Assembly: GCA_021205245.1 (NCBI GenBank)
Contig: JAJPXZ010000179.1
Coordinates: 1-63,711 of the forward strand
Direction of reading: 5' to 3'
Length of the DNA: 63,711 nt
Source: Planctomycetaceae bacterium
Lineage (GTDB): Bacteria; Planctomycetota; SZUA-567
Shown: positions 7,385-16,289 of the stretch, piece after piece
How the letters are laid out: every line of letters starts with the position of its first letter
Numbering within the stretch: the stretch's first letter is position 1
Translations under genes and position numbers: made by a program
The notes under the pieces: model-generated
Database searches by the model: none
The model's input: only the letters and a program-made list of their open reading frames with translations
Told to the model about the DNA's origin: nothing

Positions 7385-9862
7385 TTATTGTCTTCCATGG
7401 TATTCACTTCCATAGCGTATCGTAAATTGTCGCACCGCCTGTGGCCTGTTGGATACATCCAGTTTTCCATATATAGCGCTCAAATGCTTTTTAACCGTTT
7501 CATTGGAAATACCCAGCGCATCGCCAATCGCCTTATTGGACATGCCGGTGGACACCAAGCGCATGACATCCCTTTCCCGGTGCGATAAGGCCTTGGACAG
7601 ATCAATGCCGTCCACACCGTTTCGCCGTATGGATTTGGCCAGGGCGGCAATGCGTAACAGGTATATGTCCCGGGGGTATCGCTCGAGTAAAGCCTGTACC
7701 AACGGCGTGACATAACCGCCGTATTCGGCGATTGAAAGGATTAGCCCGTCGGGGCGTGACAGCGAAATCACTTCCCCGAACCGTTCAACGCCTTCCCGTG
7801 TCCCAGCCAAGTGCCAGGCGCAGATGGATTCGAGGATTTTGGCATGTATTCGCCCCAATAAACTCAGTCGCGATCCAAACAGGAGCGGCATGGTGCGTGC
7901 CAGCAATCCAAGCTGAACATATTCGCCTTCGGCCAAGAGGATTTTGCCATGAACAATATAGGAAAGTACGCACCCGGGCGTGTGTTCGCAACTGGGTGCG
8001 CGATTCGCCAACGCCCTGACGCGCTCCGGCACCGAATCAGGGTATCCGCTGACCGCATATACATAACCAAGTAAAACGTCATGATAATCGGGCCGAACAC
8101 TCGGTGTGGACGGCCGCAGTCGCAGGTCATCGAGAAGGCCGACAGCCTGACGCCATCTTCCCCTGGCGCACAAAAGGCGCGCAACGCCAAAACGCGCGGG
8201 CGAGGGGACCGCCGTGTCATCGCCGGCGATGTCACGCGTAAAAGAGGCAAGTGCACTATCAAATCGGCCCTGTTCCAGATAGTATTCGCCTCGACAGGCG
8301 GCTGCCATTTCGCCAAATCCGCCGCCGGCGAAAAAATTCAGCGTTTCGGCAACCGCCTGAAACCTGCCAGTAAGCTTTCGATGTGTCCCGCTGTCATTCA
8401 AGAGAAAGAAGGATAAACTGGGGAAGCACCCGCCCCATACCCGTAGCCAGTGGCGCATGCTGGACGGTCCCGCAAGTAGCCTGCGGGCAGTCCGAAAATT
8501 CCGGCGCATCACAAGCATGTCGCGCACCGACAGGCAGCCTTGCAGCAATGCCAATTCACCCCTGATACGACGCGCCGCATCGGGAGACAGGTCTTTCGCA
8601 ATGGCGAAACGGTATTCCGCGTCCTCCGCCAAGCGAGCAATTTTCTCCGCATCCATCCCGGATAAAAGACGAAACCATAATGTGGCGATGGCCCCAAGCG
8701 CATGTCGGCAGGTTACTGTCCACGGTATGGATTCAATGGCTGCATGGATGGGAAGGACAGCGTCGGCCCGCACCACACCGGCGTTCGGCGCCAGAAACAA
8801 GTCCAGAGCCTGACCGACATCGGCGTCAACGCCCGTTTCCATAAACAGGCGGAAGGCGGATGCCGTATCGCCACGTGCCGCCATGCACTCGGCACCCACC
8901 CGTCGGAGGGCGGACGGTTCAATATCAATGGTCGAAGCCATTTCACGTCGTAGAAAACGTCTGGTGAAGGGATTGAGAGCGTATCGCCCCGTTTCTTCGT
9001 TCATAATGACAATAGGGTCCCGCGCGAGAAAATCCGTGACGCTGACGGTATCGCCAACCATACCGGCCAGCGCCTCTGCTTCACTGGCAGAAAAATCTTC
9101 GAGAATCGACAACCGCATAAGCAGCGTCTGTTCATCGTCCGAATATACCGATAGCAGCGCTTTTCTAAGGAGCGAATCAAGATCCGGCGGTTGCTGCCCC
9201 ATTTCCGACGCACGCCAATCCTGTACGGCCGCCCACGCATAGGCGGGCCAGCCATCGGAGTTTTGCCATATTTGGTGCGCCCTATGGTTACGAGTGGCTC
9301 CGTGCATGGCAAAATATTCGCGCGTTTCCGCATCGGAAAATTTTAGGGAGCGTTTGTCGAAAAGTGCGGCTACGTTGTCGGCAACCAAATCGTCCAACCG
9401 CATCTTCGGCCATTTCCGGGAAAAAAGAACCAGCCGCAGATCAGGAAATGCGATTCTTGCCAACCTTTCCATGAATGTGTCGGCCTCGAGCTCCTCAATA
9501 TGGTGATAATTATCAAAAACGAGCACGACGGGACGTGCGTCAGGAGTTATTTGCGCGAGAAGGCGTGCGGCCCTGGTTGGCGTGGCGGGTGGTAATTCGC
9601 TTTTCATGCCCACCGGGAGCGCTGTCGAAATTTTCCCGACCTGCTCAATCAGAGAGGCCCAGAGTTGACCCAGGGAACGAGTCCCGGGTTGAACATCGAT
9701 AAATAGTTCTACTCCGGCTGTCCTCCCGGCCAAGGTGTGGGCAATGGTGGTTTTACCGTACCCTACCGGAGCGACCACCACAGTCAAGGCGTTACCATCA
9801 ATGGCGCGTACCAGTTGTCCAGTGAGTTCGCGCTGCAAAACCAATCTCTTTTTAGTCGCCAC
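7385..9862 (-). CDS. MalT-like large ATP-binding LuxR-family transcriptional regulator (1)
   Basis: An 825-residue signal-transduction ATPase (STAND) regulator of the MalT/LAL type. The P-loop APVGYGKTT is at residues 31-39 and a Walker B-like PVVLVFDNYHH at 111-121. A long helical repeat region, probably the effector-sensing part, follows. A LuxR-type helix-turn-helix lies at about 759-815 (LSHRERDVMRLVSTG, SNETVKKHLSAIYGKL). The start is a GTG; AAAGGA lies 13 nt upstream and the preceding regulator ends 7 bp before. The two are therefore probably co-transcribed. Targets unknown; the divergent molybdenum hydroxylase genes and the MCP are the nearest candidates. Confidence 0.88.
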   Translation of the reverse strand: MATKKRLVLQRELTGQLVRAIDGNALTVVVAPVGYGKTTIAHTLAGRTAGVELFIDVQPGTRSLGQLWASLIEQVGKISTALPVGMKSELPPATPTRAARLLAQITPDARPVVLVFDNYHHIEELEADTFMERLARIAFPDLRLVLFSRKWPKMRLDDLVADNVAALFDKRSLKFSDAETREYFAMHGATRNHRAHQIWQNSDGWPAYAWAAVQDWRASEMGQQPPDLDSLLRKALLSVYSDDEQTLLMRLSILEDFSASEAEALAGMVGDTVSVTDFLARDPIVIMNEETGRYALNPFTRRFLRREMASTIDIEPSALRRVGAECMAARGDTASAFRLFMETGVDADVGQALDLFLAPNAGVVRADAVLPIHAAIESIPWTVTCRHALGAIATLWFRLLSGMDAEKIARLAEDAEYRFAIAKDLSPDAARRIRGELALLQGCLSVRDMLVMRRNFRTARRLLAGPSSMRHWLRVWGGCFPSLSFFLLNDSGTHRKLTGRFQAVAETLNFFAGGGFGEMAAACRGEYYLEQGRFDSALASFTRDIAGDDTAVPSPARFGVARLLCARGRWRQAVGLLDDLRLRPSTPSVRPDYHDVLLGYVYAVSGYPDSVPERVRALANRAPSCEHTPGCVLSYIVHGKILLAEGEYVQLGLLARTMPLLFGSRLSLLGRIHAKILESICAWHLAGTREGVERFGEVISLSRPDGLILSIAEYGGYVTPLVQALLERYPRDIYLLRIAALAKSIRRNGVDGIDLSKALSHRERDVMRLVSTGMSNKAIGDALGISNETVKKHLSAIYGKLDVSNRPQAVRQFTIRYGSEYHGRQ

Positions 9863-9869
9863 AATTCAG

Positions 9870-12440
9870 TTAGATTCCTTTTGGTAAAGGTATACGCCGC
9901 GGGCGCGACGGATCCGGATTCTTATGCCGTGCTTCGTTAACCACTCTGCGGGCGTACTGCCGTTCGAAAAGCATGGCCGCTTCGGCGCGATTGCTTGCGC
10001 CCAACTTGTCGTACACGAGGGACAACGCCTTTTTTACTGTTACTTGGGCCACGCCGAGGTGGCGGGCAATAGTAGCAGTCGTCATGCCTTTGGATACCAG
10101 CCGCATGATTTTCTTTTCTCGCGCGGTGAGGTAACTTTTCATGTATTTTTTAGACCCGTCCAAGCCACGGCTGAAACGGGTACAGACGGAAATAATTCTC
10201 TCCAGGTGTAAATCGTCCGGATGACGTATGCGAAGACGCCGAAGCAGCGGCAACACCTGCGACCCGTACTCGGCAATGGAAAGGACGATACCGTCCGGAC
10301 GGGAAATATCAACCGCCGTGCGGAGCGCAGTGAGAGCCGCCTCGGTATCGTGGCGGCGGTGCCTGACGATGGCGGTAAACAGTTCACGGTGAATAACGCT
10401 AAAAGGCGTGACGCCGGGAAAACACTCGGTCAACTTTTCCAGTTCGCCGTACCTGCCGCGTGCCAGCAAAACCTTGCCGTATACGGTGTGGATGAAAGGC
10501 TGGATATAGACCGCCCCGTATGGCGGCGCATGGATGTTTCCGTCCGCCAGCCAGCTGGGAATTTCCTGCTCGCCGCCGGTGGTGGCGATGATGTATCCCA
10601 AAGCGAGATCGTGGCACTGGATATGTTCGAATAAGCCGGTTTCGGCAACGTACGGTGCGGAATCCACCAACATCCGCACCGCTTCCGATCGCCGGCCTTC
10701 CACCAGCAGGAGCCTGGCACGCGCGAACGAACCAATCACGAACGAGTTGACATGTTCCCTTTTGTCCACGAGGCATTCGAGTACGGCCAACGGTCTCTCC
10801 GCTTCCTCGAACTCCCCGCGCTCAAGATGGTATTCGGCCGCCGTCGCCAGTTGAATACCGACCGCCGCGCCATCCGTCAATCCGACCGTCTTTTCCCAAT
10901 GTTTCTCGACCAGGTTACGGAAAAGTAGAAAATCACCGCTCCGGCTATGGCCAATATAACTGATGCATGGGCAGCTCAGACTCCAGGACAGGCGTTTGAA
11001 ATCGAGAAAAGGCCGCCCGGCCAGAAGTTCGTATGCGTTCAAGAAGTTCATCTCAACGGCGCGGATATCGGTGGTCTCTATGAAGGCTTTTAGAAATTCA
11101 AGCGCGCCCGTCACCCGTTTTTGTATGACGGGCGGCATGGTTGCCACATTGCTAAAGTGACGTTCCGCGTCGCGCAACATTTCCGCATTGTGGTTGTTGC
11201 CGTGCGAGAGGAGATACAACCACAGATATGCAATATAGCCGGATGGATACAGGAGGCGCAATTGCCATGGAATTGCCTGAACAATGGCGTGGATTTCCTG
11301 CCAGTCGCCATCTTCTGTCCGCTCTCCGCCCTGCTCGGCCAGGAGAGCCAGAAGACGCATTGTGTCCTCCTGCCTGCCGGCCTTGACCAAAAGACGGTAG
11401 GCGGACGGAAATCGGCGTCGTACAGCATGGCATTCGGCCGCCCGGCGATAAAGAACGGGCAGATTTATCCCGTCGGCCTCGACAAGGCGGCGCTGTAGAT
11501 ACACCCTGAAGAGATGATGGAAGCGGTATGTGCGCCGCATTGGATCGAAATACAGAGATACGTTTTCATTAAATAAGCGGGCCAGGTGCAGCGACGCGCC
11601 ACGGTCCATAGTAAGCTTCGCCGCGTCCGACGCGGTAAAATTGTCAAGGAGCGATACCTGTATAAGAAAGTTGCGGTCCGTCTGTGGTAGTCGGGAAAAT
11701 ACGGCAGCATCCAACAGTGTATCGACACTGCGGGTAGGCGGTGTGGGTTTGTTTTGTTGAATGGCATCAAGGTAGAGACATAAGACAGCCACCCAGCCTT
11801 CGCTGTACTGCCAGGCATCACGGGCACGACTTTCGTCAGCGCCATTTATTTGAAAAAATTCAATCGTCTCGATTTCGGTAAACGCCAGCAGCCTTTGATT
11901 GAATACGGCTGCCATCCCCTTGACCTGGAGTTCCTCCAGACCCATCTCGGGCACGGTTCGTGAGAAAACGGCAAAACGAACCATGGATGTTGGCGCTCTC
12001 ACCATCGTCTCCAGAAACGAATCCACGACGGGAGCGGGGCAACGGTGGAAGTCGTCGACCACAACCAGGGTCGGAGAAGTTGTTTCCAAGACAGCGCAAA
12101 CCTTCTTCACGCGAGCCGGGGTATCGGGGAATGGCAACCGTCGCAGCGCGGGAGCGGTCTTCATCCCCTGCGTTTCCATTGCCAACCACAGTGAATCCCA
12201 CAGTGCGTCGACGTCGTGCGCATCCTCGGATACGGTGAAGAGGTAGGCGTCGCTTTTTACCTCTCCGACAAGCGATCGCGCGATATTTGTTTTTCCATAC
12301 CCGATCGGGGATGTGACGACGACAAGTCGACACGCTGCGATGGCTTGATGCAGTCGTCTGATAACTTCTCTTCTTTTATACAATTGCACCGGCAACACTG
12401 TAGATTCGTCCATTTCGATGATCGGTAGATTTGGGTACAA
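9870..12440 (-). CDS. MalT-like large ATP-binding LuxR-family transcriptional regulator (2)
   Basis: An 856-residue paralogue of the following gene with the same architecture. The P-loop SPIGYGKTN is at residues 44-52 and a Walker B-like TLVVVDDFHRC near 125-135. A TPR-like helical middle follows, then a C-terminal LuxR helix-turn-helix from about 771 (LTAREKKIMRLVSKG, QVTVKKALSLVYDKL). A second in-frame ATG nine codons later is an alternative start. The basic C-terminal tail after the helix-turn-helix is longer than in the paralogue. It is the first gene of a two-regulator operon. Regulators of this size usually need an inducer and ATP to activate transcription; the ligand is unknown. Confidence 0.87.
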   Translation of the reverse strand: MYPNLPIIEMDESTVLPVQLYKRREVIRRLHQAIAACRLVVVTSPIGYGKTNIARSLVGEVKSDAYLFTVSEDAHDVDALWDSLWLAMETQGMKTAPALRRLPFPDTPARVKKVCAVLETTSPTLVVVDDFHRCPAPVVDSFLETMVRAPTSMVRFAVFSRTVPEMGLEELQVKGMAAVFNQRLLAFTEIETIEFFQINGADESRARDAWQYSEGWVAVLCLYLDAIQQNKPTPPTRSVDTLLDAAVFSRLPQTDRNFLIQVSLLDNFTASDAAKLTMDRGASLHLARLFNENVSLYFDPMRRTYRFHHLFRVYLQRRLVEADGINLPVLYRRAAECHAVRRRFPSAYRLLVKAGRQEDTMRLLALLAEQGGERTEDGDWQEIHAIVQAIPWQLRLLYPSGYIAYLWLYLLSHGNNHNAEMLRDAERHFSNVATMPPVIQKRVTGALEFLKAFIETTDIRAVEMNFLNAYELLAGRPFLDFKRLSWSLSCPCISYIGHSRSGDFLLFRNLVEKHWEKTVGLTDGAAVGIQLATAAEYHLERGEFEEAERPLAVLECLVDKREHVNSFVIGSFARARLLLVEGRRSEAVRMLVDSAPYVAETGLFEHIQCHDLALGYIIATTGGEQEIPSWLADGNIHAPPYGAVYIQPFIHTVYGKVLLARGRYGELEKLTECFPGVTPFSVIHRELFTAIVRHRRHDTEAALTALRTAVDISRPDGIVLSIAEYGSQVLPLLRRLRIRHPDDLHLERIISVCTRFSRGLDGSKKYMKSYLTAREKKIMRLVSKGMTTATIARHLGVAQVTVKKALSLVYDKLGASNRAEAAMLFERQYARRVVNEARHKNPDPSRPRRIPLPKGI

Positions 12441-12593
12441 TGCTCGTATCCGTCCGTACGTGAAGCATCAATTACACCAAGGAATACTTGGGTCTTGATA
12501 ACCATGAAGAATGTAATATGTTATGGTCATGTCGACGTTCCCCAACCCGCCACCTCCGACACCGGGTGGCTGGATACTGATCATTGCCGCTGT

Positions 12594-12628
12594 GGGAAAA
12601 TACGCCACCTCGCGACAGGTGGCGTATT
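12594..12628 (-). terminator. Intrinsic terminator of the MCP gene
   Basis: A perfect 12-bp stem (AATACGCCACCT at 12599-12610 with AGGTGGCGTATT at 12617-12628) and a 6-nt loop. On the minus strand it is followed by a short T run. It lies 27 bp after the MCP stop codon. A smaller hairpin (GCCACC/GGTGGC, about 12549-12570) follows it. Confidence 0.8.
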
Positions 12629-12655
12629 GGAAAAACATATCACTGTAATCCAGTC

Positions 12656-14638
12656 TTAGAAGTCATCCGATTCGCCCAAAGGAATTATTTCCGATGCCGG
12701 CACTATTCTTATGCCGCTGGATGACTGTTTACCTTCCTGGCCCATACCGATAAGCCGCTTGGCTTTGCTGTCCACCCGCGGCGTTGGCTTGACATAGCCG
12801 GTTTTATGGCTGATTTGCGCATGTACCTGGCCTTTGCCGGTAACTAATCCGACTAAATCCTGCACCATAACGTTAAGGTGACCTGCCTGGGCCGACAGTT
12901 CTTCCGCCGCGGACGCGGATTCCTCCGAGTTGGCCGCGTTTTGCTGCGTCACTTTGTCCATTTGCGCCACGGCGGTATTGACTTGATCGACCCCCTGGGC
13001 CTGTTCGTTGGTGGCGGCGGTTATTTCCTGAACAAGATGACTGACCGCCCGCGAGCCGTCTTCGATTTTCCCGAAGCTGACGCCTAGTTCCTGGGCTATG
13101 GCTGATCCGTTGCGTACCCGTTCCACCGTGCCAGTTATTAGCAGGGTTGTGTCGCGCGCAGCCTGGGCTGAACGCTGGGCCAGATTGCGTACTTCGTCCG
13201 CCACCACGGCAAACCCTTTTCCCGCTTCGCCGGCGCGGGCTGCTTCCACCGCCGCATTCAATGCCAAGAGATTGGTCTGGAAAGCGATCTCCTCAATCGT
13301 CTTCACGATATGGCTGATCTTTTCCGAAGAATCGCTGATCTCGTCCATGGCCTGGGACATGTTTTCCACCGCTTTGGAGCCAACCGCCAGCATGCTGTTG
13401 TTTTCGGCGGTGGTCTGATTTGTTTTATTGGCATTGTCGGCGTTCTGGCGCGTCATCGACGCCATCTGTTCGAGAGCGGACGAAGTCTGCTCCAATGAAG
13501 CCGCCTGCTCGGTGGATCCTTCTGCAAGACTCTGCGCGGTACCGGAAATTTGCGCCGCGGCGGAACTAACCTGCTCGGACGACTCTCCCAGGCCAGTGAT
13601 GATTTCGTTCAGTTTCCGGGTTATACGGGAGATGGTCAGCCAGGCGAGAATCGAGCCCAATATAATACCGATACCGCTCACAAGCAGGCAGGTGGTCTCA
13701 ACCATGCTCCCCAATGCATGGGTAGACTCGAGGGCGGCTTTCTGCCCGTCCGCCAAGTTCTGGATAATGGTGTCGGTATAGTCGTTAAGCTTGTTGTAGG
13801 CCGGATCCGCACGTGCGACATACATGCTCGAAGCCTGTGCGTTCGAGTTGATTACTCCGAGCCTGAGGACTTCGTTTACCGTGGGCATGCTATTGTCGAT
13901 CAATTGCGTAAGCGCCTGAGCTTGTTGACCAACAGCGCCGGCAAACATTCCGCCGGCTTTAATTTTGGCTGTTATGGAGTTCAGCAATTCTAGTGCGGAT
14001 GCGGCGTATTCCTTCGATTCCTGATTGTCCGTGGAATTGATGAAGCGTTGGATATTCAACCTGTACTTGGTCAGGTCAATGCGGATCGCATTCACCTGGT
14101 CGCGCCATGCGATCAGCGCGGAAGAACTGTCGTCGGCAATGGAATCGCGAAGCTTTTGCAGATCGTTGTCAAGGTCATCCCAGGTGCTGTTCAAACTGGT
14201 GGCAAGCGCCGCCGCCTGATTGTTCGTTTTTTGGGACGCCATATCCGCGACGTCCTCCGTTGTCTTCACGAATTCATCCCACAGCGCTTTGATGCGGACA
14301 GGGTGGAGTTTTTGCTCCTCGGTCGGATTGGCGGAGAAATTAGCGACGTATTCTCTCAGTCTGTCTTCCATATCCCTTTCGGTGGGCAGGAACATGGATT
14401 TTCTAATCTCGGCAATTCTCTCCGGTGTGGAGGCGACCATGATGCGAACAGCCGCCAAGGCGCGGGTTTGGGCGATTTTATCCATCTGGTTCAGGCTGAC
14501 CGATCGGTTGGCAAGCAGGCCAAGTTCATCCGAGTTGGCATTAAGTCGGTTGATGCCATAGATGCTGACGCCGGTGATGAGCAATGCGACGAACAGAAGC
14601 ATAATGACAATAGTGTAGATTTTTTTCGACATGGACAT
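12656..14638 (-). CDS. Methyl-accepting chemotaxis protein
   Basis: A 660-residue transmembrane chemoreceptor. The first membrane helix lies at about residues 7-28. A mostly helical periplasmic ligand domain of about 285 residues follows (four-helix-bundle type is my reading), then a second membrane helix ([17 protein letters not shown]) and a HAMP-like linker. The long coiled coil carries the conserved hairpin [18 protein letters not shown] and [19 protein letters not shown]. The start at 14638 (GAGGATATTGCC before ATG) is preferred to an in-frame ATG 45 bp upstream because it puts the membrane helix at the N-terminus. It signals through CheA/CheW, which are not in the window. The C-terminus shows no clear CheR-binding pentapeptide. 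Confidence 0.93.
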   Translation of the reverse strand: MSMSKKIYTIVIMLLFVALLITGVSIYGINRLNANSDELGLLANRSVSLNQMDKIAQTRALAAVRIMVASTPERIAEIRKSMFLPTERDMEDRLREYVANFSANPTEEQKLHPVRIKALWDEFVKTTEDVADMASQKTNNQAAALATSLNSTWDDLDNDLQKLRDSIADDSSSALIAWRDQVNAIRIDLTKYRLNIQRFINSTDNQESKEYAASALELLNSITAKIKAGGMFAGAVGQQAQALTQLIDNSMPTVNEVLRLGVINSNAQASSMYVARADPAYNKLNDYTDTIIQNLADGQKAALESTHALGSMVETTCLLVSGIGIILGSILAWLTISRITRKLNEIITGLGESSEQVSSAAAQISGTAQSLAEGSTEQAASLEQTSSALEQMASMTRQNADNANKTNQTTAENNSMLAVGSKAVENMSQAMDEISDSSEKISHIVKTIEEIAFQTNLLALNAAVEAARAGEAGKGFAVVADEVRNLAQRSAQAARDTTLLITGTVERVRNGSAIAQELGVSFGKIEDGSRAVSHLVQEITAATNEQAQGVDQVNTAVAQMDKVTQQNAANSEESASAAEELSAQAGHLNVMVQDLVGLVTGKGQVHAQISHKTGYVKPTPRVDSKAKRLIGMGQEGKQSSSGIRIVPASEIIPLGESDDF

Positions 14639-14960
14639 GGCAATATCCTCTCGAGTGTACAGTGAGTGGTGCTCTGGTGTCAAAAAGGGGCTGCAGGGAG
14701 GGCATACGGTTATGGCGGCACACCGCTCGGCAGCAGCGCGCCGCTATGGTATAGACTCTTGGCGGGTACATGGAATGGGGATAGATGCCGGTCGTGACCA
14801 GCACGGGAAACGGCGGCGAAAGTCGGTTTGGGAAATACGTGTGGGAGTAGAGGCGTCTTCGCCATGAAATTCTCCGGGCAAACCGGCGTCATTTCGGCGA
14901 AGATAAAGTGGGAGTACCGTCGCTCCCATCTGCCCGGAAGCGCCCCGCCAAGGGCGCTAG

Positions 14961-15033
14961 ACACTAGACGAGAAACGAAGCGGCACCCCCAAAATCAAGT
15001 GTTGGGGGTGCGTCCATTCTCGTCGCGCAGTGT
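14961..15033. repeat. 73-bp imperfect palindrome (hairpin element)
   Basis: Three nested pairs of arms: ACACT (14961-14965) with AGTGT (15029-15033), GACGAGAA (14967-14974) with TTCTCGTC (15017-15024), and GCACCCCCA (14983-14991) with TGGGGGTGC (15003-15011). No T run follows on either strand, so it does not look like a plain terminator. Confidence 0.65.
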
Positions 15034-15035
15034 CG

Positions 15036-15139
15036 GTATACTTGGCGGTATTTATTTTCCGGGCGCGCGCCGAGTTGTGACGCAAATATTCGCTGTACTC
15101 AGCGAGGCGTCATTCAAAAACGTATCGACGCCAGTATAC
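15036..15139. repeat. 104-bp imperfect palindrome with inner hairpin
   Basis: Outer arms GTATACTTGGCG (15036-15047) and CGCCAGTATAC (15129-15139) differ by one unpaired T. Inner arms are TGACGC (15078-15083) with GCGTCA (15107-15112), and CGCTG with CAGCG (15091-15104, 4-nt loop). It directly abuts the preceding palindrome. Confidence 0.6.
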
Positions 15140-15333
15140 AGTGTCCTAGAACAGGAAGTCAAGGCCATACGCATTTTATACAAAATGCATACCCACTCTG
15201 TAGCGGCGGATGTCGTCCGGAATGGGAGTCCGTCGCCTGAAAGCGAATTGACCACGCCCATCTTTCGGGATATAATAACGCCGCTGTCGACATGAAAGGA
15301 CCAAAATAGCCTGAAGTATACATAAAATCGTTG

Positions 15334-15443
15334 CGTGATCACCAAACCGCCAAGTTTTACGATACCACGCGCAATACACAACACCCTCGATTTGGGTGGC
15401 TGTGCGCCGTGTGGTATGGGCCTTGGCGGGCCTGGTGATCACG
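15334..15443. repeat. 110-bp long imperfect hairpin upstream of the unknown 207-residue protein
   Basis: Arms in register: CGTGATCACC (15334-15343) with GGTGATCACG (15434-15443), CCGCCAAG (15347-15354) with CTTGGCGG (15422-15429), ATACCAC (15362-15368) with GTGGTAT (15411-15417), and GCGCA with TGCGC (15369-15373 and 15403-15407). The pairing extends over nearly the full length. It ends 42 bp before the ATG of the downstream gene and would sit in its leader if transcribed from further upstream. Confidence 0.7.
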
Positions 15444-15485
15444 GAAGCATGGCCGCCTTTTTACCCTATAATCGAGGGAAAGCGC

Positions 15486-16109
15486 ATGACTATTCCATTG
15501 AGTCGAAAGTTGGCGATATCACGGGAACACAGGCGTATACGGAACGAACTGGCAGCCTATGTCCTCCGCCACCATTTGCCTTCCGATAGCGAGTTCATTA
15601 TTCTTGCCGATCGGTACTCCGGCATGGTTGACAATCCCCAAATTATTCAGCGCGTGGTCGTCGGCTATAGCGAAACGGAACAAGCCAGCCAGGCTGAACT
15701 GCTTGCGTGGGCCCGGCGCTATGAGCCGCTGCAATCAATTTCACAAGACCCGCCACCTAACCAGATTATCCCAACCTCACTCACTCTTCCCCCATGGATA
15801 CTGTATAAACTTAAATATGATTCCATGCAGCTTGTGCCGGAAAACATTGAAATCGAATATGCCATCCCGGAGATTGCCATAGACGACGTTGGGCACTTGG
15901 CTATCGATTATTTCAGCCGGGAGTCTGAGGTTTGCCTGTCACGGTGGAAGAAAATCAACCCGGCCAATCCGTCCAGGGAAGAAATGGACGATCTGCTCGC
16001 GACAATAGAAGTGTTTCGGGATTATTTCTCTATGGTGGTCACCAAAGAATATCCCGCGACCGGGGTTCTCCTGGATGCGCTTGCGCTCCTGCACGCAGCT
16101 TGGAACTGA
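15486..16109 (+). CDS. Hypothetical protein, 207 residues, family not recognised
   Basis: A soluble-looking protein with no signal peptide or membrane segment. The ATG at 15486 follows GAGGGAAAGCGC. The frame is open 90 bp further upstream, but that part runs through the right arm of the long hairpin and reads like translated palindrome. The N-terminus is basic and helical (SRKLAISREHRRIRNELAAY). The middle is rich in Pro and Ile (NQIIPTSLTLPPWILYK) and the C-terminal half is acidic with alternating helical stretches. I see no catalytic motif. It is alone on the plus strand between minus-strand genes and is poorer in GC than its neighbours, which together with the hairpin array suggests recent acquisition. 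Confidence 0.6.
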   Translation: MTIPLSRKLAISREHRRIRNELAAYVLRHHLPSDSEFIILADRYSGMVDNPQIIQRVVVGYSETEQASQAELLAWARRYEPLQSISQDPPPNQIIPTSLTLPPWILYKLKYDSMQLVPENIEIEYAIPEIAIDDVGHLAIDYFSRESEVCLSRWKKINPANPSREEMDDLLATIEVFRDYFSMVVTKEYPATGVLLDALALLHAAWN

Positions 16110-16289
16110 AAATATACTTCATCGTTATACTGCGGAGTGTTGCAACCTCTATATGGGTAATGACCCCGGTTCGTCAGCGATAAGCGGTTCAGGCGTAAGC
16201 AGGGTGAGTATGAATGCTCTGACGTTTTTGCCAAAAGTGGACATTATTTGGCGCCACACCTGCGTGAGAATCGGTCGAACCCCGCCGAT

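Larger units (their letters stand above)
14639..15485. repeat. Non-coding stretch packed with inverted repeats (hairpin array)
   Basis: About 850 bp without a convincing gene but with at least six separate inverted repeats. They are 14873-14938 (8-bp perfect outer arms TCCGGGCA/TGCCCGGA), 14939-14958 (AGCGCCC/GGGCGCT), 14961-15033, 15036-15139, 15171-15188 (GCATTTT/AAAATGC), 15203-15236 (GCGGCGGA/TCCGTCGC, one G-U) and 15334-15443. The larger ones are listed separately. The stretch between the MCP gene and 14870 has only weaker pairings. No transposase or integrase gene is adjacent. Whether these are RNA structures, small mobile palindromes or remnants is not decided by sequence alone. Confidence 0.6.

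Noticed and set aside
14873-15443. Interpretation of the hairpin array as integron attC sites
   Set aside because: The palindromes lack the GTTRRRY/RYYYAAC core sites, do not separate cassettes, and no integrase is adjacent.
14873-16109. Interpretation of hairpins plus the 207-residue protein as a retron
   Set aside because: The protein shows no reverse-transcriptase motif such as YADD and no such gene is nearby.
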